Shown piece by piece: positions 10,681 through 20,842 of a DNA stretch of 64,000 nucleotides (within the stretch, counting starts at the first letter, position 1; each line of letters begins with the position of its first letter). The notes under the pieces were generated by a model. The model did no database searches. It was not told the origin of the DNA and saw nothing but the letters and a program-made list of their open reading frames with translations. The position numbers and the translations under genes were made by a program. The DNA is from Chrysomallon squamiferum (taxonomy: Eukaryota; Mollusca; Gastropoda; Neomphalida; Peltospiridae): NCBI GenBank assembly GCA_012295275.1, contig CM022665.1, forward strand, positions 265,471 through 329,470, in the 5' to 3' direction.

Positions 10681-11180
10681 AACACCTAAGGTAAATACAA
10701 TGCAATATGCATTATGAACCTCACATTATTAGAAAACTAATAACAGAACATATAAATATATATATATATATATAATTTAATGTGTAAACAATGTCGAATA
10801 CGAAACGGGAAAAATATATAACACCTAAGGTAAATACAATGCAATATGCATTATGAACCTCACATTATTAGAAAACTAATAACAGAACATATAAATATAT
10901 ATATATATATAATTTAATGTGTAAACAATGTCGAATACGAAACGGGAAAAATATATAACACCTAAGGTAAATACAATGCAATATGCATTATGAACCTCAC
11001 ATTATTAGAAAACTAATAACAGAACATATAAATATATATATATATATATATAATTTAATGTGTAAACAATGTCGAATACGAAACGGGAAAAATATATAAC
11101 ACCTAAGGTAAATACAATGCAATATGCATTATGAACCTCACATTATTAGAAAACTAATAACAGAACATATAAAAGATATA
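10681..11180. repeat. 139-bp tandem repeat, 4 copies
   Basis: Units start at AACACCTAAGG at 10,681, 10,820, 10,957 and 11,099 (spacing 139, 137 and 142 bp). Each carries CAATGCAATATGCATTATGA, a region around ATTAGAAAACTAATAACAG, a variable (AT)n, and a segment with AATGTCGAATACGAAACGGG; the last copy is truncated after the (AT)n. Unit length differences are confined to the AT tract. A single inverted copy lies at 57,115-57,240. Confidence 0.95.
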
Positions 11181-11284
11181 TAATATATATATAAAAGTAA
11201 ATTATATTTAATAAAGATTCTTCTTAATTTATAAATACTAAAAATTCTGTTATGTTTTACATTTTATAATATTCAACCTGAGCA

Positions 11285-11480
11285 ACTAAGATATTATTTC
11301 TTTCCGTACGGGCTTCTTCAAAACTAGTGTTTACAAAATTTATAGATTTTTCTAACTCAGAGATTTTCTTCTTATTTTCATGCAGTTGGATTTTAAAATT
11401 ATTGACACTGGTTTCAATAATTTGTAATCATTTCTCAATACCTTCTCTTCTTCGAAATGGCAAGAAGTGTATTTGATATT
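11285..11480 (-). mobile_element. L1-like ORF1 coiled-coil fragment
   Basis: The minus-strand reading gives heptad-rich sequence of the type KKKISELEKSINFVNTSF followed by EEARTERNNI, characteristic of the coiled coil that precedes the RNA-binding region in L1-type ORF1 proteins. It is closely related to the copy at 15.42-15.56 kb. Isolated and truncated. Confidence 0.55.
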
Positions 11481-11499
11481 TCATTAAAATATAAAATTA

Positions 11500-12190
11500 A
11501 AATTATTTCTTTTTTACATTCAATATGACATTTCTGACAAAAATTAAAACTGGAATAGAGTATAAAAATGTTTCATTTATTTTATTTGTTTTTATTCTTT
11601 TTATTTACTTTTACTTTTACTTTTTTATTTTTATTTTAGTTAAATTGATATTTATAGCTGTAAAAAATAACAAATAACATTCTTTTTACAAAAGAAATGA
11701 CAGAAATTCAAAATAATTTTATGCTTTTTTTTTTTTTCACAAACAGTGGACAAAGAGTATTTTCATTAAGGAAATAAGAAAATTAGCTAGAGTAAAATGT
11801 GAAATTGTTATATGAAATAACAACAAAATCAAATAATAAACCAAAGAAATTATGTGTGTGTCCTTTTTTTTGTTCTTAATACTTCTTTTTTTTTCAGTTA
11901 TCTTCTGACTGAAAGACAGACAAATGTGCATATGTATGTAAATAATAAGAGCAACAACAACAAAATGACGAGATTTAGAAATTATACTGTAAAATAAAAT
12001 CACAGAACAACTTCGTGAATTAAAATTAAAGTATGCTGTTCCACACATTTTTAAGGTAACTTTTTATTTATTTAATTTGTTTACTTTTTTATTTTATTTT
12101 ATTATTATTATTATTACTTTTGTTATGTTCGTTTTTTGTGTGATATTTCGTTTACAACAATAATCATTCCCTGTTACTACTACTCAAATG
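11500..12190. other. AT-rich spacer, nothing recognised
   Basis: T- and A-rich sequence with poly-T near 11,725 and a TTA tract near 12,103. The open frame on the minus strand is low complexity and unsupported. Confidence 0.4.
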
Positions 12191-12530
12191 TATTTCATTC
12201 TGTAAGAATTAAAAATATCAAAGAATTTCAAAAGATTATTAAAAAGTCAACAACTTCACATGACTATTTAACTGTCAAAAAGTCAAATGATTATTATTAA
12301 GCATTCAAATGAATATCGAAATATCAAAGATTTGAAATGCCTACCAAAACGTCCAAATTCGAAATAAAGATTAACATTTTTTTTTTCACAATTAATATGT
12401 CAAAGATTCTAAATGATTGTAAAATATCAAACCTTTTAAATGTCTACTGAAATGTCAAACATTTCAAATGACTATTGAAATTTCCAGTGTTTTAAGTTAC
12501 CATTTAACATAACATGATTATTAACATGTG
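12190..12530. repeat. Degenerate 25-30 bp intronic repeats (copy in the 12.5-kb IAP exon's intron)
   Basis: Iterations of the type AAATGACTATTGAAATTTCC, AATGTCAAACATTTCAAATG and AAATGATTGTAAAATATCAA. The same motif class fills the paralogous introns at 17.88-18.11 and 21.12-21.32 kb, always just downstream of the BIR2a exon, so it predates the gene duplications. Confidence 0.65.
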
Positions 12531-12562
12531 AAGATTTCTAATTAAGCAGCAGTAACACTAAC

Positions 12563-14082
12563 CAGAGAAGAAAAAACCAGTTTCTGCGAGCATTGACGGA
12601 GACTGGTTGACAGGATGTGGCCATCGGTTTTGAAAAGACAAAACACGTCGTTGTACGCCTATGTAGTCGCTGTGACGAGCTGCATTCAACGTCAGGGCTG
12701 ATGTAGAGGAGCTTCCAGACAGAAAACCGCACAGCTGAAGGATTGTTAAATTACTGAGATAAAGCTGTGAAGAACTTTGATGAGAATCATTAGAGGCAAC
12801 AGCATCACCACTGATAGAACTCTGGCCAGTAAAAGAAGGAACTGTAGCATTAACAGGAAGTAATACAGTATTTGTAGCCATATCACTGGTATTAACACTA
12901 GATGTTGATGAAAAATGGGTGTTGACAGCAGATGTAGATGTAACAGTGCTTGAAGGCATACTACAAATATTACCAGTAAGTGTAGGCATACAGCCGGTAT
13001 TAGTAGCTGATGCTAGAGTGCCAGTCAAAGTGTCGGCAGATATGTCAATATTGTTATGATCAACATAGGCAACGATGTCGTCGACGTTATTTCTTGGTGT
13101 TTCAGAGACTCCAAACAGTTCATTGTCACTCAATGAACTTTCAGACTCGCTCCGATTACGAAGTGTTTCACTTTGAACAGCTGGTAACACTGAACTGACA
13201 GTTAATCTGCCCAGGAATTCTTGTAGTCTCTGCTCAGCATTCTCACTTACCCTAATCGATTCATTTTCTTCCTCTCCCAGGACAAATCTGCAGCTTGGAG
13301 AGATTTGTCTGTGAATTTCCATTGGGTTATCTTCAAGTCTCCAGTGATCATAGCTCTGACCACAGCTGAAGTAGACAACGCGATCATCAGACCCAGTAAA
13401 GTAGAATCCAGCAGCTGCAAGACGACTTGGCCAGGCTAAGGTTAGAGAAAATCGTAAGTAAGACGCATATCGGTCCCACTCCCTCCTGTATCTGACAGTG
13501 TCTGAATATTCTGTCCTTAAATCATTTCTCATTATTCCACTTTGATTTCTGTCATCATCAGCAATTTCTGATTCCGTTTCCTTACAACTTGCCTCTTCCG
13601 GTCCATTCTCATCAATGTATCTATTTATCATTTTTCTTCCTTCGATAATATCTGATCCTGTTATGTCTAAGCCTTCTGATTCATTTCTATAAATATTTGC
13701 AAGTTCTGATTTACTGCTATCAATTTCTGCAGCTTCTGACTCAATTTTATCAATTCGTGCAGTTTCTGTTTGATTACCATCAACAGTTTCAACTTCTGAT
13801 TTATTTCCATCAACAATTACAGCTTTAGTGAACAGTTGAATTGTTTGTTTCATTTCTATCAGTTCTTGAAGTGCCTGATCCATTTTCTTCAAGGTTTGCA
13901 GCTTCTGAATCACTTCCATCAACAGTTGAACCTTCTGATTCATTTCCGTGAATAGCTGAATTTATTGTTTCCTTTCTATCTATTCTTGAAGTGCCTGACA
14001 CACGTTCAGTATTCAGGTACATTATAAAACAATCATGAAGAAATGCCTCAAACACATCATCAGAGGAACAGTAATAACTCAC
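12563..14082 (-). pseudogene. IAP-2: BIR1 plus first half of BIR2, damaged copy
   Basis: IAP proteins bind caspases or their activators through zinc-binding BIR domains. This exon starts near MSYYCSSDDVFEAFL, runs into a degenerate acidic repeat (NESEGSTVDGSDSEA type) and then BIR1 (about 13,278-13,505: RYRREWDRYASYL, LAAAGFYFTG, FSCGQ, EIHRQISPSCRF), a Ser/Thr-rich linker and the first half of BIR2 (about 12,563-12,670: RWPHPVNQSP, LAETGFFFSG), ending at donor CTCTG|GTTAGT. It lacks the octapeptide tract of IAP-1. Three defects are visible. The acidic-repeat frame meets a stop at about 13,825 and the BIR frame takes over there (frameshift). The first BIR1 zinc Cys is Tyr (TAC at 13,371-13,373, versus TGC in the paralogues). 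No BIR2 second half or RING exists between here and position 1. Expression of a truncated product is not excluded. Confidence 0.75.
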
Positions 14083-14099
14083 ATTTCTCTGAATGCGAT

Positions 14100-14770
14100 A
14101 AAGTCGTATTTTAAATACTTTGTTTTAAATTGTGACATCATCTACATAATTAAGTTTCTTTATCTTTTGTATTTCATAAATGTTATTCATCTGTCATGTT
14201 TCTTACAATAATCTATGGTTTACAGTAATGTATTAGATTAAGTAAGCAGTCTAATATAAACACATAATATCAAAGCAAAGATATATCAACATAATAAAAT
14301 CAAATGAAATTCAGTTATAAAACGCATATCTAGAAAATAACAACGTCTGGAATTACTTTGTAGTGGATTTTTTCATTTACGCTCTCAGTTCTTTTATTAA
14401 ACTATTTTACACGGGTTACGTGAAAAAATTCATGATTAGATTACAGAAAATAGAAAATTCTCTAAGGACACCAGCTTTTTTAGAGTTAAATAATATCCAT
14501 TTGTGATAGAAAGTGTTTTTCTTAACATCATTCAGCAAAAGTCTGTACACTAGTAATATAAACTTATGACTGCTTTCCCGTGATCATTCGATACTAGTAA
14601 ATAATAACTTTTACTTTTACAGCAGTATATACTGGATAAGTCCAAGTTCTCCATTTAATAAGTACAATAGAGCAGATTTCCTTACAGGTAATAACAATTT
14701 CATAAACCGGTTACATAATTTTTCAAGTAATGACAAATTTTCAAATTCCCAAATTTCGCTACCATGCAGA
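14100..14770. other. Spacer upstream of IAP-2, nothing recognised
   Basis: AT-rich, no coding similarity. A stretch near 14,010-14,100 resembles 57,290-57,355, implying that the 57.5-kb RING fragment once lay next to a similar 5' exon. Confidence 0.4.
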
Positions 14771-14774
14771 ACTG

Positions 14775-15640
14775 ATAGAACCATGCGTTAAAATAATTTT
14801 AGTTGACACTGAATGGAAATATTATGACATCTTCCTTGTTGTAGAATGAAATGCAATCCCTTCTGTGCTTGTGTATATAACCTGTTTCTAGTTTTCAGCA
14901 GGTATGTTATTAAGTTCCTCTTGCAACACGTTAAAAGTATCACTGTTAAAATAGCGAGAGACTTTAGGCGGTATATATACAACACCAGAAAATATATTAG
15001 ATGTTTTTCTAGATTTAAATTTAGATCGAGGAAACTGTCCACTGACAACAAAATGAGTTCAAAACTTTAGAATTTCTTCTAACAGTTTCTCTCTCTTTCA
15101 GTCTTTCAAATCTAGCAATGACAAGTCGTGGACTATTTGAGTTTGGTACTTTCCGTCCGAGACGATGCACACGATTAAATGCAAAAGTATTTTCGTGTTC
15201 CGTTTGTTCTTTAAGAAACTGATTTAGTACTTGCTCTCTGTTTGTCCCCATCGTCTTTTTCTACAATCTCGTTAAAAATCAGCTTGTTTCCCATTGATCC
15301 TGTCTGAATAACAAACACATTTTCATACAGATCTTTATAATCACGCCGGAAATTGTCAATATCATTATAACATTTCTCAACTTGGCTTACATTTTCCTTC
15401 ATAGCTTCAACCACATCCGCGATATTCTTTCTTTCTTCAAAGCTAGTGTTTACAAAATTTATAGATTTTTCTTGTTACTTTCATGCAATTGAATTTTAAA
15501 ATAACTGACATTGGTTTCAGTAATTTGTAATCGTTTCTCAATACCTTTTATTTAATCTGTCTTCTCCGAAATGGCAAGAAATGTATTAGTTATTTCATTT
15601 AATTTCTGAAATATCTGGTACTTGCTGTTGTATCACAGAA
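14775..15640 (-). mobile_element. L1-like LINE fragment: ORF1 and start of endonuclease
   Basis: In minus-strand order: an ORF1 coiled coil (15,560-15,415), the ORF1 RNA-binding core with QTGSMGNKLIFNEI (15,414-15,211), a frameshift, then FNRVHRLGRK and RLVIARFERLKERE (to about 15,060), and an apurinic-endonuclease-like piece GVVYIPPKVS with FNVLQEELNN at 14,985-14,890. NKLIF, HRLGRK and YIPP are hallmarks of L1-clade ORF1 and ORF2. The element is deleted and frameshifted, so not mobile. A short piece of the same 3' end recurs at 18,151-18,230, at the truncated BIR2a remnant. Confidence 0.75.
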
Positions 15641-15910
15641 TGAATTTGGTAAGCTGGATTTCTGTATTCAGGCGAGCGAGTTAATGCACTGCTAAATAAA
15701 ACTTGTGATTGTGTATCGGACGCACTAGTCGGAGAAGCTGACAACATTTCTCCTTGTGACAGTACAGGAATATATAAATTGTCTATTTCTGTTAACTGTC
15801 ATCGACGAACTGATAGTAATAGTAGTAGTAAATTAAAAGTCGTCACATCGTTATAATAAAAAAATAACAATAATAATAAAAAAATTATAATAAAAATGGG
15901 CAGAAAAAGA

Positions 15911-16089
15911 TTAACACAAGAAAGCTCGCACAGTGGCACGGATTATCTCTCTACAAAGTGGACATCTTCGCAGTCTGGGTTCACAGTCTTCACAGCAACA
16001 AAGATGACCGCAGGGCAGGAAAACTATTCTGATCTTGTTTTCAAGACAAACTTTGCAGATGAGTTCCTCATTGTCATCCGGCAAGGAAC
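15911..16089 (-). CDS. RING exon of IAP fragment 1b
   Basis: A C3HC4 RING of the IAP E3 ubiquitin-ligase type at the protein C-terminus: EELICKVCLENKIRIVFLPC, then GHLCCCEDC and RRCPLCREII, ending RAFLC and TAA. All eight zinc ligands are present. Acceptor ATTTAATAG and the phase-1 entry match the other RING exons (179 nt in each). The plus-strand open frame covering it is its antisense shadow. The exon is intact, but its upstream partners have damaged acceptors, so it may not be expressed. Confidence 0.85.
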
Positions 16090-16186
16090 CTATTAAATAT
16101 TAAAAGAAAATATGAAAATAACAATTCTCTAATACTTTATAATACATAATAATAATAAAATGGAGTGAAATAAAACTACAATATAC

Positions 16187-16300
16187 CTCCAGCTGCAAGT
16201 TTTGTATTTCTTTCTATTTCACTGGGTTCGCCACTCCTTTCTTCAGATACAAAGAATTCATCAACAATACGAACCAAATCAAATAAAATATTCATAACAT
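16187..16300 (-). pseudogene. Linker exon of IAP fragment 1b, acceptor lost
   Basis: Reads VDEFFVSEERSGEPSEIERN and ends at donor GGAG|GTATATTG, like the linker exons of IAP-1. The acceptor that should read CGTATAG|TTGATG is CGTATTG, so the AG is lost; an AG further upstream (TTCAGTAG) could give a longer exon. A further degenerate linker copy with stops lies at 16,498-16,556. Confidence 0.6.
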
Positions 16301-16319
16301 TAATTCTACTGAATGTATC

Positions 16320-16327
16320 AGGTATCA

Positions 16328-16360
<33 letters not shown>

Positions 16361-16362
16361 TC

Positions 16363-16394
<32 letters not shown>

Positions 16395-16460
16395 TGATGA
16401 TGATAATAATAATAATATCAGTAATAATAATAATAATAATAATATTAATAAAATAATAAT
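16320..16460. repeat. (AAT)n microsatellite
   Basis: AAT/ATG triplets with short interruptions; the poly-Leu minus-strand frame here is an artefact. Confidence 0.9.
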
Positions 16461-16688
16461 AATAAAATATAGTGAAATAAAACTACAATATACCTTCAGG
16501 TGCATGGTCTGTGTTTCTACCTTAGTATCATCAGGTTTTGTTTCTACTAAACACAAAATATCATACTGATTAAAACAGTAGTAGTACTAAAAAAAGAACA
16601 TAAATAATAATTGTAATACTAATAATGACACAAAAACATAAGATAACAGAAATTTTAAAAGTAGCTTAACTAATAAAATAAAAAAATA

Positions 16689-17396
16689 CAGTATACCCTC
16701 ACCTGTTCGCGGTTCCCCATTCGCGACCCCGCATATTCGCGGGTTAGGCTCTTAACCCTATCGCATCGTATGCTGGTATAACAGGCGAGCGTCATAGCGT
16801 CATAAAAACAAATACTCGGTAAACCGCACAAACAGTATCAAATTTTTTCAATTATTATTGCAATACAGTACGTATTTTTTTATAAATGCATACACTGTAT
16901 GTACAGTGCATATTTTTTGTGACCGTGTATTAATAATGTTTTTAATTGCATATTATTACTGAATTGTATTATTATTACCTGAACTGTGCGTACTGTATTT
17001 ATCTGTCTGTTTGCCTTTAAATTTGTTCCACTTTCTGTCAATTCTAATACATATGTTGTACGCATAGAAAATGACTTTACGGTACAGTAATACTGTATGG
17101 GTAACTATGCTATGCGGTGTTACTGTCCTCCTGTACTTACGTTTCTTTCTGATTAAAATATTGTTTCAGTACAAAATTAAAATGCGTTTACATTATCATT
17201 ACTACATTAGTGAAATACATAACTGCATGCAATATTACTACATTATTACTGTATTAATGAGTAAGAGTGTCTTTAGAAAGTGTTTGGGAAGCATTTAGTA
17301 CCGTATATAATCTCATAATAGACGTTTTAAAACTGCATCCAATATTCGCGGTTTTTCGCTATTCCCGTAACCCCCGCGAATAGCGAGGGAATACTG
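16689..17396. mobile_element. 708-bp Tigger/pogo-like MITE with TA target duplication
   Basis: The left end CAGTATACCCTCACCTGTTC and the reverse complement of the right end, CAGTATTCCCTCGCTATTCG, form imperfect terminal inverted repeats, each followed by TTCGCGG-type sequence. TA dinucleotides flank both ends (16,687-16,688 and 17,397-17,398). CAGTA..CCCTCGC termini with TA duplications are typical of the Tigger/pogo branch of Tc1-mariner. No transposase frame is present, so it is non-autonomous. It sits in the intron between BIR2b and the linker exon of fragment 1b. Confidence 0.85.
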
Positions 17397-17548
17397 TAAT
17401 AAACAAAATATCCAAGGAAAGAGAAAATAAAGATTACAAAATATAAATTAAATTTAAGAAACTGTTCAAATCCTTGTGAAAACACAAAAATATGTAGTTA
17501 CACAAGTTTAATAATTTCATGGTAAAGTTAAAAATATCAGCTAGTTAC

Positions 17549-17727
17549 CTCCTCTTCATTTTCATTCATTTCTTGAACCAAATCAACAAACTTATCTCCC
17601 TTCACCTGTCTGATGAAATCACATTGTGGAAACCATCTGGCGTGTTCCACGTAAGAGTTATCTCCCTGCTTCCAATTTCTAAGGCCTCCGCCGCAGTAAA
17701 AGCAGGACGTGCTATCACGTGAATTAC
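17549..17727 (-). pseudogene. BIR2 second-half exon of fragment 1b, acceptor lost
   Basis: Encodes [18 protein letters not shown], then [13 protein letters not shown] and a tail to NENEEE at donor GAGGAG|GTAACT. The zinc ligands C-x2-C, H and C are intact. The acceptor reads ACATG|TAATTC where IAP-1 has ACAG|GTAATTC, so the invariant AG is destroyed. Its matching BIR2a exon upstream survives only as a remnant at 18,126-18,150. Confidence 0.75.
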
Positions 17728-17879
17728 ATGTTTATACATAAATGTGCTTGTTCATAACTGTATACATTTCCTGTGACACATACATCCACCAAAACTCTGC
17801 TAATACTGGCACACAAATACATACACACTTAGATGAACACACATATGGAAATACAGACATATATACAAAATTAATGTAC

Positions 17880-18110
17880 GATGTTGTATCGATCTTTCAA
17901 AGATTTCAGATGACCATCAAAATACCCAAATTCAAAATCAGTCTTAAAATTCTGAAGTGTTTAAATCACTACTGAAACGTCAGGTAAAATGTCAGAAATA
18001 GCAAATTAACATTAAAATGTAAAAGACTTAAAATGTCAATGATAAAAAATATAGAGCAGTCGAAGAAGATTTTCAAATGATTATTAAAATGTGAAGATTT
18101 CGAAGTAAGC
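17880..18110. repeat. Degenerate intronic repeats, fragment 1b copy
   Basis: Same motif class as 12,190-12,530, for example AAATGATTATTAAAATGTGA and AAATGTCAGAAATAG. Confidence 0.6.
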
Positions 18111-18125
18111 AGCAGTAACACTGAC

Positions 18126-18230
18126 CAGAGAAGAAGAAACCGGCTTCTGGTAGAACCATGCGTTAATGTATTTTTAGATGACACTGAATGGAAATATTAT
18201 GACATCTTCCTTGTTGTAACACGTTTTCTG
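18126..18230 (-). pseudogene. BIR2a remnant joined to LINE 3' piece
   Basis: Only about the last 25 bp of a BIR2a exon (GGCTTCTTC and donor CTCTG|GTCAGTG) survive. Directly upstream on the minus strand comes sequence shared with the LINE fragment near 14,775-14,840 (around CATGCGTTAA and GACACTGAATGGAAATATTA). This marks the breakpoint that removed the 5' part of fragment 1b. Confidence 0.65.
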
Positions 18231-18372
18231 CGTTCCACAATCTCTCGATGAAACTGTCCACTCACACCAAATTAAAATGAATTAAAATTCAACACATCGT
18301 CATCTTAAAAATAATAATAATAATAATAATAATAATCAAAAACATATTATAATAAAAATGGGCAGAAAAAGA

Positions 18373-18551
18373 TTAACACAAGAAAGCTCGCACAGTGGCT
18401 TGGATTATCTCTCTACAAAGTGGACATCTTCGCAGTCTGGGCGCACAATCTTCACAGCAACAAAGGTGACCGCAGGGCAGGAAAACCATTCTGATCTTGT
18501 TTCCAAGACAAACTTTGCAGATGAGTTCCTCATTATCATCCAGCAAGGAAT
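18373..18551 (-). CDS. IAP-1 last exon: C-terminal RING
   Basis: A C3HC4 RING with LICKVCLGNKIRMVFLPCGH, then LCCCEDC and RRCPLCREIIQ, stop TAA at 18,373-18,375. In IAPs this domain recruits E2 enzymes for ubiquitination of self, caspases or signalling partners. Acceptor TTTAATAG at 18,552 and phase-1 entry agree with the linker exons upstream. All zinc ligands are present and the length equals the 1b paralogue (179 nt). Confidence 0.9.
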
Positions 18552-18559
18552 CTATTAAA

Positions 18560-18795
18560 TATCAAAGAGTACGTAATAAAAACAATATCATTCTTATACG
18601 TTAAATAATGTGTGTATTTTGTAACAAAAAACAGTTTAAAATAAATCAAATAACTTGTATATTTTATTACGCATAACCTTTGTAAACAAATAATTTGTAG
18701 ATTTTACCACAAAACTAACTTGACTCTTCACTAGGCTTTACTAATATACAAAAAGGTTTTCTGTATTACTTTCCCTCTTAAAGATATCAAGTATC

Positions 18796-18831
<36 letters not shown>

Positions 18832-19180
18832 TAACATCAATGACAACAATGACAATAATAACATCATAAAAAATAATAATAATAATAAATAAATAAATAA
18901 ACAGATAAATAGATAAATAATAAACGAATAAAATGTAATACTAGTAATATTAATAATAATATTAACAATAACAACGATAACAAGAAAAATTAGAGCAATA
19001 ATGATAACAACAAGATTACTAATAAAAGTAACAACAAAAGTAATATAAACAATAACAACAATAATAGATAAATAAACAAACGACCAAATAATTAATAAAT
19101 AAACAAGCAAGCAAACAAACAAGCAAATAAACAAACAAATGAACAAATAAATAAAATGTCGTGAAATAAAACTACAATAT
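18560..19180. other. IAP-1 last intron, microsatellite-rich
   Basis: (TAA)n at 18,797-18,832 and a long stretch of AAT, AAC and AAAC repeats to 19,150. No exon seen. Confidence 0.6.
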
Positions 19181-19182
19181 AC

Positions 19183-19257
19183 CTCCAGTTGCAAGTTCTT
19201 TATTTCTTGTTGTTTTACTAAATGTGTCACTCTTTCCTTCAGAAACAAGAAATTCAA
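19183..19257 (-). CDS. IAP-1 linker exon (RING-proximal)
   Basis: A 75-bp phase 1-1 exon between acceptor TTTCGTGCAG and donor GGAG|GTATATTG, encoding VEFLVSEGKSDTFSKTTRNK and a short end. It is hydrophilic and matches no named domain. It is one of a set of homologous linker exons (20,246; 20,056; 16,187; 51,844; 63,810) and could be skipped without changing frame. Confidence 0.65.
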
Positions 19258-19449
19258 CTGCACGAAATGAATGAAATAAAATATTAATAATATTAATTCT
19301 ATTGCCGTGATCTCATTCAAAATCCTGTTTCGTGGGATGTAAAATATTTAATACTTTTATACCACAAATATTACGTGTATTTTAAAACAAATGGAACAAA
19401 GCAGTTTAAAAAATGAATACTTTGTAGCATATAAACTTTGAAGCGAGAA

Positions 19450-19485
<36 letters not shown>

Positions 19486-19530
19486 TTGTATCCTTTGTAA
19501 CACAAACCTTTGAAAGAATTAGTTGAGTAC

Positions 19531-19584
<54 letters not shown>

Positions 19585-19597
19585 GGATAGATAGATA
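19531..19597. repeat. (GATA)n microsatellite
   Basis: About 16 tetranucleotide units, one interrupted (GATG). Confidence 0.95.
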
Positions 19598-19732
19598 CAC
19601 ATATAGATAAGAAATTATTCATAAAAGTAACCACGGCTCTTGACAATGTTTTATGTATTTAATAAAATGTTGTTCCCTTCTTTCTCCCTAAATTATTTCT
19701 TTATCAACCAAATGTATCAGGTAACAACAATG

Positions 19733-19797
<65 letters not shown>
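19733..19797. repeat. (TAA)n microsatellite
   Basis: About 21 AAT triplets in an IAP-1 intron; it causes poly-Ile frames. Confidence 0.95.
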
Positions 19798-20055
19798 TTG
19801 CAGTACAATTAACAATACAAACAGATAAATAAACAAACAAAAATAAAAATAAATAAGAATAGAAAGTAAATGAATAAAATGTAATAATAGTTGTAATAAT
19901 AATAATAATAATAACGACAACAACACAAGAACTAATACAGCAATAATGATAACAGTTATAACAGCAATAACAGTAAAAACAAGATGATTAAATATATCAA
20001 TAAGTAAATAAATAAATAAATAAATAAAGTGTAGTCAAATAAAGCTGCAATATAG

Positions 20056-20132
20056 CTCCAACTGCATGTTTGTATTTCTTTTTATTTCACTAGGTTCGTC
20101 ACTCCTTTCTTCAGATACAAGCAACTCATCAA
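20056..20132 (-). pseudogene. Dead linker exon in IAP-1
   Basis: Reads VDELLVSEERSDEPSEIKRN with acceptor CGTATAG kept, but the donor position is GGAG|CTATATTG instead of GTATATTG and one base is missing relative to a 3n length. It is expected to be skipped. Confidence 0.55.
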
Positions 20133-20245
20133 CTATACGAACCAAATCAAATAAAATATTCATAATATTAATTCTACTGAATATATCAGATATCAGAAAT
20201 AATAATAATAATAATAAAAGATAGTGAAATAAAACTGCAATATAC

Positions 20246-20323
20246 CTTCAGTTACACGTTCTGTGTTTCTTGTTCTTTCGATAAATTCGCCACTCTTTTC
20301 TTCTGAAACAACACATTCATCAA
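20246..20323 (-). CDS. IAP-1 linker exon (BIR-proximal)
   Basis: A 78-bp phase 1-1 exon, acceptor GTTCATGTAG, donor GAAG|GTATATTG, encoding VDECVVSEEKSGEFIERTRN and TERVTE. It joins in phase to the exon at 20,506-20,584. Confidence 0.65.
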
Positions 20324-20505
20324 CTACATGAACAAAATGAAATAAAATATTTATAATATTAATTCTACTGACGTGATCTCATTTAAAATGATACTTTGTG
20401 GGATGTAAACTATTAAATACGTTTATCTTGACATTAATCTTTGACATTGTGCAGTCTATAGAATCTTGTTGATAAATCTAGAATTTTGTTAACGTTAAAA
20501 CTTAC

Positions 20506-20584
20506 CTTGACGTGTTTTAATTCCAAGACGTTCAAATGTAGGTCGACAATCATTTAAAATATCCATCACTTGGTCATAGTTAAT
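20506..20584 (-). CDS. IAP-1 short helical exon after BIR2
   Basis: A 79-bp exon, acceptor TTTATTTTAG, donor CAAG|GTAAGT, encoding INYDQVMDILNDCRPTFERL and GIKTRQ. It enters in phase 0 after the BIR2b exon and leaves in phase 1, which fits the linker exons. It occupies the place where cIAP/XIAP proteins have a UBA region but is too short to call a UBA. Confidence 0.65.
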
Positions 20585-20842
20585 CTAAAATAAATTTTAA
20601 AACTTTATTACTATATTTTCAATAATAATAACGACAAAAAAAAAAATTAAAATTAATAAATCAATAACTAAATATCTAAATAAATAAATAAATAAATAAG
20701 AACAATAATAAAACAAATCTACAGAGAAAAAATTAGATGTAAAACAAATTTAAGAAACTTCTGAATTCTTTGTGAAAACAAATACACGAATTTATACAAG
20801 TTTAATAATTTCATGGTAAAGCTAAAAATATCAGCTAGTTAC

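Noticed and set aside
15896-16096. Plus-strand 66-codon frame with near-identical copies at 18,358 and 57,503
   Set aside because: Conserved only because the minus strand encodes the RING exon of the IAP family.
20506-20584. UBA domain between BIR2 and RING
   Set aside because: The exon encodes only about 26 residues and lacks the MGF/MGY-type loop; it is too short for a three-helix UBA.
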